A stretch of DNA of 13,132 nt from UMGS1002 sp050309735 (lineage in GTDB: Bacteria > Bacillota > Clostridia > Oscillospirales > CAG-272). How positions within the stretch are numbered: the first letter of the stretch is position 1; each line of letters begins with the position of its first letter. The notes beneath the pieces are model-generated. The model was not told where the DNA came from, ran no database searches, and saw nothing but the letters and a program-made list of their open reading frames with translations. A program made the position numbers and the translations under genes. Shown one piece after another: positions 8,947 through 13,132 of the stretch. The stretch is taken from NCBI GenBank assembly GCA_050309735.1, contig JBNRMS010000033.1, positions 1 to 13,132 of the forward strand. Direction: 5' to 3'.

Positions 8947-8975
8947 TTGACAATACGAGGGAACGATGGTACAAT
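8947..8975 (+). promoter_or_regulatory. Sigma-70/SigA promoter with extended -10 for the AEC transporter
   Basis: A perfect -35 TTGACA (8947-8952), a 17-nt spacer and a -10 TACAAT (8970-8975) preceded by TGG give a near-consensus extended -10 promoter. Transcription would start near 8982, leaving a leader of about 94 nt before the ATG at 9076. In the leader I see a pyrimidine-rich CTCCTCCT tract near 9001-9010 but no clear riboswitch or terminator-antiterminator pair. Confidence 0.8.
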
Positions 8976-9075
8976 TGCTCTGGCCTCTGAATTTCTCATT
9001 CTCCTCCTCTTTGTTTGTGCGCCGTAGCTACAGATATTCCCCCTCTTCTGACCTGCAATAGAAAGGCTTTTTTAA

Positions 9076-10029
9076 ATGAATGTTTTTACTACAGTTCTCA
9101 ATATAACCGCGATAATGATAGCCCTGATGGCAATAGGATATTTTTTAGGGCGCAAAAAACTTGTAAGCGAGCAGGTCGGGCGCGATCTTGCGGTACTTGA
9201 AGTCAAACTCTTTTTGCCGGCATATCTCTTTATAATGCTTGCCGAAAACGTCGCTCCCGATAAAATTGGCGAAAACATTCAGTTTTTGTTTTACGGCCTT
9301 ATTTTCTTAGCCCTAATGCTGCCCTTCTCCTTCCTGATATCCCGCCCTTACCCAGGGGACAGAGCGGCGAAATTTATGTTTTTCTATATGATGCTCTATC
9401 CAAATCTCGGGTATTTCGGCTATCCTGTAATAGAAGCGGCCTACGGGCAAGAGGCGCTTGCGCAGTATATTATATTCGTCCTCCCCTTCACTTTCGCGGT
9501 GAACACACACGGCGCATTTATGCTGACCGCGCGCGACCGAGAGGGGGGAGAAAAGAATAGGTTTTCACTCAAAACTCTGAAATCAATCCCCTTTGAAGTA
9601 ATATTAGCAGTAATCCTCGGCACCACCTTCGGACTGCTCGGGATAAAACTCCCCGCAATTTTTGCAGGCTTTTTCAGCTTCACCGGAGCCTGTATGAGCC
9701 CGGTTTCAATGTTGCTCGCCGGATTTATACTTTCAGCTCTGCCGCCGGGGCAGCTCTTTGGCCTTGGCAAATCATATAGCGTCAACGCCGCAAAGCTGCT
9801 TCTTATGCCGATTGTAACCTTTGCAATACTCTATTTTGCCGGCGTGCGCGGCTATCTGCTTGCCTTCCCGGTGATTTTCAACGCACTTCCGATTGGCATG
9901 AACGTGGTAATTTTCTCGCGCCCCGAGCAGCCCGACTATGTCAGCACCGGGGTAACCTGCTTTATCTCGTATATCCTCGCCATTCTAACCGTGCCGCTGA
10001 CCTTTGGAATTCTCTCATTAGTTTCATAA
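9076..10029 (+). CDS. AEC family (auxin efflux carrier-like) membrane transporter
   Basis: This is a 317-residue integral membrane protein with about ten hydrophobic segments: roughly 5-24, 38-56, 68-89, 98-118, 127-150, 172-190, 194-222, 237-256, 259-280 and 290-313. This fits the two-times-five layout of the AEC transporter family. PNLGYFGYP at residues 109-117 matches the family's conserved N-x-G-x-x-G-x-P motif, and a short charged loop (152-167) separates the halves. Bacterial members export or exchange organic anions such as malate or other small solutes, but the substrate cannot be read from sequence. Calling it an auxin transporter would be wrong in function. The start has AGAAAGG at 9060-9066, nine nt upstream. 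It has its own promoter and is probably monocistronic, facing the minus-strand group across a strong hairpin. Confidence 0.88.
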   Translation: MNVFTTVLNITAIMIALMAIGYFLGRKKLVSEQVGRDLAVLEVKLFLPAYLFIMLAENVAPDKIGENIQFLFYGLIFLALMLPFSFLISRPYPGDRAAKFMFFYMMLYPNLGYFGYPVIEAAYGQEALAQYIIFVLPFTFAVNTHGAFMLTARDREGGEKNRFSLKTLKSIPFEVILAVILGTTFGLLGIKLPAIFAGFFSFTGACMSPVSMLLAGFILSALPPGQLFGLGKSYSVNAAKLLLMPIVTFAILYFAGVRGYLLAFPVIFNALPIGMNVVIFSRPEQPDYVSTGVTCFISYILAILTVPLTFGILSLVS

Positions 10030-10042
10030 ATAAAGCAAGCGA

Positions 10043-10076
10043 GCGGGGGGAACTTCTATCAAGAAGTTCCCCCCGC
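10043..10076. terminator. Perfect 15-bp stem hairpin between convergent genes
   Basis: GCGGGGGGAACTTCT (10043-10057) is matched without error by the complementary arm at 10062-10076 around the loop ATCA. It begins 14 nt after the transporter stop and lies about 40 nt past the end of the convergent minus-strand gene. Its position suggests a bidirectional terminator. No T-run follows on either strand, so it may instead be a 3' mRNA stabiliser or a dispersed palindromic repeat. A related core recurs at 12984-13007. Confidence 0.65.
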
Positions 10077-10096
10077 GATTTATTCCAAACAGACCC

Positions 10097-10131
10097 ATTC
10101 GCTATTCGCTATTCACTATTCGCTATCCGCT
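10097..10131. repeat. Tandem heptanucleotide array overlapping a stop codon
   Basis: Five heptamers lie head to tail on the + strand: ATTCGCT (10097), ATTCGCT (10104), ATTCACT (10111), ATTCGCT (10118) and ATCCGCT (10125). On the minus strand the array encodes the final residues ADSE and the TAG stop (10116-10118) of the large membrane protein, and continues into the 3' untranslated region. A degenerate relative lies at 2048-2064. Confidence 0.85.
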
Positions 10132-11651
10132 TCCTCCATCACCCTCTTAAAATTAGCAAACGACTCTTTAGTAAATCTTATCTCGCGGGTTTCGTCCGAC
10201 TTAATGTATGTCAACACCACGCACTCGGCTCCGTCCGAGAGCTGATCAAAGCCAATGTCGCTGACATCTCCGAAGGGAATCACCGCAACTCTGATCCCGC
10301 GCCCCTCAAGAGCCTGTCCAAGGTCGTTGAGGAAGCAGAGGGTGTCGTTATCTACCCAAACATCAAAGAGATCGCCCGACATTCCGGTAACCTGCAGCGT
10401 TTGATCAGGCTTGTTGTGCGCTGCCGCAAATCTTGCATATTTCAGTTCGACCGGAGACAGCTCCTCTAGCAATTCGGCAATACTTGCCCGCTCAAAATCA
10501 CCCTCTCGGTTTTTCGCCTGTTCGGCCATCTCAGGCTCTGGCTCTGATTCTTCTGTTTCATCTGCCTCGTCTGCCTCGGGCTCAACGGCTTCCTGCCCGT
10601 CCCCCTCGGGTTCTGTTGAATCAGGCTCGCTTTCCTCAAATTCCATCTCCTCAGGCTCGTCCCCCTCGGGTTCTGTTGAATCAGGCTCGCTTTCCTCAAA
10701 TTCTATCTCCTCAGGATCGTCTCCCTCGGGTTCTGTTGAATCAGCCTCGCTTTCCTCAAATTCTATCTCCTCGGGTTCATTCCCCTCGGGTTCTGTTGAA
10801 TCAGGCTCGGACTCATCATAAGAATACGGGATGTACTCTGCATCGGCCGGAATATCGTCAAACTCCGGGGTTTCTTCAGCGGCTGTCTGGTGTTCGCCGC
10901 CCTCGCTGTCAGAACCGTCGTCAATATCTAACGCAATATCGCCCGCGCTCACCGCGCTTTCATCTATTATATCGTCAATATCCTCGTCTGCTCCGGCGTC
11001 GATTATCTCGTAATACATATATTTAGCAAAGCTGAAGCGGTCAAAAATATAGAGCTTCAATATAATGACCGAAACCGACGCAAGCGCACCGAAAATCCCC
11101 TTCAGAGTACCGACCACACTCACAGCCCTCACGCCGTCGATAATTAAGAAGACAAGCGAATAAAGAATCCGATAAAGCGCACCGGAGTAGATAAGCCAGT
11201 ATTTGAACGGGTGGTCGTTTTCAAACAACTGGTCGTAAATCAGCGTTCCATATAGTGCTGCCGCCGATATTATGCCGAGGATTGCCAGCACAACCCCGGC
11301 GCCAGACGCATCTGCAAAACCGGTTGCCACAAGGATTAAAGAGATAGCCGAATAGACAATTATTATCATCGACCTGCCGCGCAAAAGGAAAAACCGATCA
11401 CTAACGGTCAGCAGCGGAACAAAAAGAAAGAGAATCGCTCCGACTGTCAGCGAGTAAATAATTCCCCACGCCCGGCCGACAAAAATCGCGGCAATAATAT
11501 CAATCACAAAAGCCGCCGCCGCAAGAATCAGAACGGCCAGATAAAAGGCCGCCTCGCCTTTCGACTCGTTTCCAAAGATCCTTCCCGCAATTCCCGAGAG
11601 CAGTTCCGAGATTACTTCGCCTGCCGGCTTTTTATTATTTTTACTATCCAT
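10116..11651 (-). CDS. Six-TM membrane protein with acidic 20-residue repeats and possible PH-like C-terminal domain
   Basis: I do not recognise this 511-residue protein as a named family. Residues 1-30 are polar. Six hydrophobic segments follow at about 36-59, 63-82, 95-113, 118-139, 153-172 and 176-202, without an obvious cleavable signal peptide. Residues 216-380 form a highly acidic, Asp/Glu/Ser/Pro-rich linker, probably disordered and cytoplasmic. It contains three full 20-residue repeats (281-300, 301-320, 321-340) of the type SEPDSTEPEGDEPEEIEFEE and a fourth that decays after about residue 352. The C-terminal 390-511 starts with a helix, then shows alternating strands (FDVWVDNDTLCFLND, IRVAVIPFGDVSDIGF, CVVLTYIKS) and a final helix. 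This order resembles small bacterial PH-like domains, which is an inference. GAAAGGAA at 11664-11671 lies 12 nt before the ATG. It is probably last in an operon with the RluA-type gene, 69 nt away. Confidence 0.82.
   Translation of the reverse strand: MDSKNNKKPAGEVISELLSGIAGRIFGNESKGEAAFYLAVLILAAAAFVIDIIAAIFVGRAWGIIYSLTVGAILFLFVPLLTVSDRFFLLRGRSMIIIVYSAISLILVATGFADASGAGVVLAILGIISAAALYGTLIYDQLFENDHPFKYWLIYSGALYRILYSLVFLIIDGVRAVSVVGTLKGIFGALASVSVIILKLYIFDRFSFAKYMYYEIIDAGADEDIDDIIDESAVSAGDIALDIDDGSDSEGGEHQTAAEETPEFDDIPADAEYIPYSYDESEPDSTEPEGNEPEEIEFEESEADSTEPEGDDPEEIEFEESEPDSTEPEGDEPEEMEFEESEPDSTEPEGDGQEAVEPEADEADETEESEPEPEMAEQAKNREGDFERASIAELLEELSPVELKYARFAAAHNKPDQTLQVTGMSGDLFDVWVDNDTLCFLNDLGQALEGRGIRVAVIPFGDVSDIGFDQLSDGAECVVLTYIKSDETREIRFTKESFANFKRVMEEADSE
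10572..10811 (-). repeat. 60-bp tandem repeats inside the membrane protein gene
   Basis: Four consecutive 60-bp units, read on the minus strand, start at 10811, 10751, 10691 and 10631. The first three are complete and differ at only a few positions. The fourth diverges after roughly its first half. The period is a multiple of three, so gain or loss of a unit keeps the frame. They encode the acidic 20-residue repeats of the linker. Confidence 0.9.
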
Positions 11652-11720
11652 TAATTATAATTATTCCTTTCTTGCGTGCCAAATCCTCTGCCCTTGCTCG
11701 GGGGATTTTGCAGCGCGGCC

Positions 11721-12482
11721 TTATGTGTGCGACGCCGAAATGAATCTTTCCAATTCCTCCGGTTCGCCGAATGCCCGCCAGGGATATTCGGCAGGCGGTG
11801 CTTTTATAATATTAATTTCTTCACCCGAAATCGGGTCTGAAAAGGCAAGCCGCGTCGACCAAAGTGCGATGTTCACACGGCCACCCCTTACCGGGCTGCC
11901 ATATCTCCCGTCACCCCAGAGCGGCATTTTCCGCGAGGAAAATTGCGCGCGTATCTGATGTGTCCGCCCGGTGAGAAGACTTATGCCGAGCAGCGACAGG
12001 GGCGCGGCGTCCTCGCTGCCTGACAGGTCGGCCACACTTGAGAAGAGCCTATATTCAAGCGCCGCTTCTCTCACGCCCCGCCGAGTGCGGCCGACCACAT
12101 ATGTCTTGTTCTTTTTTTGGTCGTGGTAAAGAAGGTCGTCTAATCGGCCTGCCCTCTCCTCGGGCAGACCGTGAACGACGGCAAGATATTCTTTTGTCAC
12201 TCTCCCATTGCGAAAACAATCCGAGAGTGCCGAGGCAGCAGTTGGCCCGAGCGCAAAAACCATCAAGCCTCCCACCGACTTGTCGAGTCGGTGAACGCCC
12301 ATCACTCTATCAAAAACACCCATCTTGGCAATCTGTTTCTCAAGGAGCCGAGGCATTGAATCTTCTCCTGCCTCCTCCGAGAGAGTACCCGGCGGTTTAA
12401 CGCATACCAGCGTCCTGCCACTGTTATAAAGTATTTCTATCTTATCGGCGCCGCTGTCCGGGGTTGTCTTTTTGCTTGTCAA
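11721..12482 (-). CDS. RluA-family RNA pseudouridine synthase (no S4 domain)
   Basis: This enzyme isomerises uridine to pseudouridine in rRNA or tRNA. From the TTG at 12482 it has 253 residues and consists of the catalytic domain only, without the N-terminal S4 domain of RluC/RluD. GVHRLDKSVGGLMVFA holds the catalytic Asp (residue 67 from this start), RVTKEYLAVVHG is the next conserved block, and LLTGRTHQIRAQF is the third. Which RNA site it modifies cannot be told. The start is uncertain: there is no ATG or GTG before the conserved LYNSGRTLVCVKPPG region, and the candidates are TTG at 12497 and TTG at 12482. I prefer 12482 because it overlaps the Dabb stop codon as TTGA, a common coupling arrangement. 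Neither has a strong ribosome site. It is followed after 69 nt by the repeat-bearing membrane protein gene. Confidence 0.9.
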   Translation of the reverse strand: MTSKKTTPDSGADKIEILYNSGRTLVCVKPPGTLSEEAGEDSMPRLLEKQIAKMGVFDRVMGVHRLDKSVGGLMVFALGPTAASALSDCFRNGRVTKEYLAVVHGLPEERAGRLDDLLYHDQKKNKTYVVGRTRRGVREAALEYRLFSSVADLSGSEDAAPLSLLGISLLTGRTHQIRAQFSSRKMPLWGDGRYGSPVRGGRVNIALWSTRLAFSDPISGEEINIIKAPPAEYPWRAFGEPEELERFISASHT

Positions 12483-12787
12483 TCGGGTATCTCGCAATCA
12501 ACGACAGCGCGAGCAACTCTGACCTTGGCGACATATTCCGAAACCTTCACATGCTCCGGATGCTTCTTATATACCTCAAGATCCTTAAGAGAGGCAAATT
12601 CGGTTATAAGTGCCATATCGAATGACATATCGGTGTGAAGAATGTCAATTCCGATTTCGATGCGGCGTATCTCGCGTATTATCGGTTTGAGCGCCAAAAG
12701 GCGCTCCTTTATATACTCCATATTAGCGGCTCTATCTCTTCCCTCGGCATGATCCGCAAATTTCCACATAACAATATGTCTTATCAT
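12479..12787 (-). CDS. Dabb (stress-responsive A/B barrel) domain protein
   Basis: This is a small 102-residue protein made of a single dimeric alpha/beta-barrel (Dabb) domain. The N-terminal MIRHIVMWKF, the middle FDMALITEFASLKDLEVYKKHPEH and the closing strand VARAVVDCEI match the family's pattern. Bacterial members are small cytoplasmic homodimers of mostly unknown role, and no enzyme activity can be assigned. The ATG at 12787 is chosen because GGAG (12796-12799) lies eight nt upstream and the homologous region begins here. The frame stays open upstream to 12883, but that stretch contains the promoter -10 element. It is the first gene of a minus-strand unit, and its TGA stop overlaps the TTG of the pseudouridine synthase gene. 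Confidence 0.9.
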   Translation of the reverse strand: MIRHIVMWKFADHAEGRDRAANMEYIKERLLALKPIIREIRRIEIGIDILHTDMSFDMALITEFASLKDLEVYKKHPEHVKVSEYVAKVRVARAVVDCEIPD

Positions 12788-12845
12788 TTTATCCACTCCG
12801 TCACCGCAAAAAACAGCTTGCTTCTTTACAAAAATTATATATATA

Positions 12846-12874
12846 ATAATATCACACCCACCACTCATTGTCAA
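12846..12874 (-). promoter_or_regulatory. Sigma-70/SigA promoter for the Dabb-rluA-type operon
   Basis: Reading the minus strand, TTGACA (12874-12869), a 17-nt spacer and TATTAT (12851-12846) preceded by TGA form an extended -10 promoter. The start of transcription would be near 12839, about 50 nt before the Dabb ATG. It rules out the longer upstream reading of the Dabb frame. Confidence 0.8.
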
Positions 12875-12983
12875 CGCCCGCACAGCTTTTTTGCTAATTT
12901 GATACCTTTATAAATCTAAAATATAAAGCTGAATTTCTTTTTTCTCGGGGACAAGGCAGCCATATTATTTTACATAAAACACG

Positions 12984-13007
12984 GGGAAACTTATAAAAAA
13001 GTTTCCC
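12984..13007. repeat. Hairpin next to the putative insertion sequence end
   Basis: GGGAAACTT (12984-12992) pairs perfectly with AAGTTTCCC (12999-13007) around the loop ATAAAA. No T-run follows on the + strand. The core resembles that of the hairpin at 10043-10076. The surrounding 12875-13010 stretch is otherwise AT-rich and non-coding. Confidence 0.6.
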
Positions 13008-13010
13008 GGC

Positions 13011-13132
13011 AGAGTGTAAAATGAAGTTGCACTAAAAAAATAGTCCAAAGTAGCGATTCTGTGTTAGAATTGATTTGTGAAACCACAATTCGAAAGGATC
13101 AGCTACTATGGACAAACAAAATTATACCACAG
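13011..13132 (+). mobile_element. Probable left end of an insertion sequence (IS30-like?), cut by window end
   Basis: From about 13011 the sequence changes to a short leader typical of an IS: GTGTAAAATGAAGTTGCACT near 13014-13033, a possible extended -10 TGTTAGAAT (13062-13070), a small inverted repeat TTGTG/CACAA (13075-13079 with 13084-13088), then a ribosome site and an open frame at the edge. The exact boundary, inverted repeat and target duplication cannot be defined because the right end is outside the window. The family call rests on general likeness to IS30-type leaders and is tentative. Confidence 0.4.
13108..13132 (+). CDS. Start of a coding region, probably a transposase (partial)
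   Basis: An ATG at 13108 opens a frame reading MDKQNYTT before the window ends. AAAGGA at 13093-13098 lies nine nt upstream, a good ribosome site, so I believe it is a real start. Eight residues cannot identify a family. The short hydrophilic opening and the leader are compatible with an IS30-family transposase, which is an inference. Confidence 0.5.

Noticed and set aside
9001..9010. CTCCTCCT tract as a designed anti-Shine-Dalgarno switch (a similar CCTCCTC occurs at 28-34)
   Set aside because: It does not pair well with the transporter's own AGAAAGG site. Pyrimidine tracts of this length can occur by chance, so I keep it only as a remark.
9015..9200. Small open frame overlapping the transporter start
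   Set aside because: It overlaps the transporter in another frame, lacks a ribosome site, and the translation shows no recognisable features.
10572..10811. CRISPR-like array
   Set aside because: The units are contiguous 60-bp tandem repeats without unique spacers and lie in frame inside a coding region.
10411..10821. Ser/Gly-rich repetitive open frame on the + strand
   Set aside because: It is the reverse reading of the acidic 60-bp repeats. The minus-strand reading has membrane segments, a ribosome site and a folded tail.
12788..12883. N-terminal extension of the Dabb protein
   Set aside because: This stretch contains the -10 element and the ribosome site used by the ATG at 12787.

Overview
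The window reads as chromosomal DNA from an anaerobic, moderately GC-rich Firmicute of the clostridial type. This is inferred from gene content and style. The evidence is a stand-alone AICAR formyltransferase beside a PurO-type IMP cyclohydrolase, a large one-chain PurL, formate-tetrahydrofolate ligase, GGAG/AAGG ribosome sites, and non-ATG starts. No rRNA or tRNA gene is present to place it more exactly.

Positions 121-8898 (+ strand) are a purine-biosynthesis cluster: purO-type IMP cyclohydrolase, stand-alone AICAR formyltransferase, purD, purL and fhs. PurD and PurL carry out GAR synthesis and FGAR amidation. The AICAR formyltransferase and PurO-type enzyme perform the last two steps to IMP, which most bacteria do with one fused PurH. 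Fhs makes 10-formyl-THF from formate, the one-carbon donor for the AICAR formyltransferase. Spacing is 4 nt, 115 nt, 76 nt and 3 nt between consecutive genes. The two longer gaps hold small inverted repeats. No promoter or riboswitch for the cluster is visible, so it probably starts upstream of the window.

Positions 8899-10029 hold a weak terminator-like hairpin, then a near-consensus extended -10 promoter and an AEC-family transporter gene on the + strand. A perfect 15-bp stem hairpin (10043-10076) separates it from a convergent minus-strand group.

Positions 10097-12874 (- strand) hold, in transcription order, a promoter, a Dabb-domain protein, an RluA-family pseudouridine synthase that overlaps it, and a 511-residue protein. 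That last protein has six predicted membrane segments, an acidic linker built of 20-residue repeats, and a possible PH-like C-terminal domain. Its stop codon lies inside a tandem heptanucleotide array.

Positions 12875-13132 are non-coding until the far right. There a hairpin is followed by what looks like the left end and first eight codons of an insertion sequence transposase, possibly IS30 family. I do not see a defence island, CRISPR array or clearly novel multi-gene system. The most unusual items are the repeat-bearing membrane protein, the heptamer array over its stop codon, and the split PurH route.
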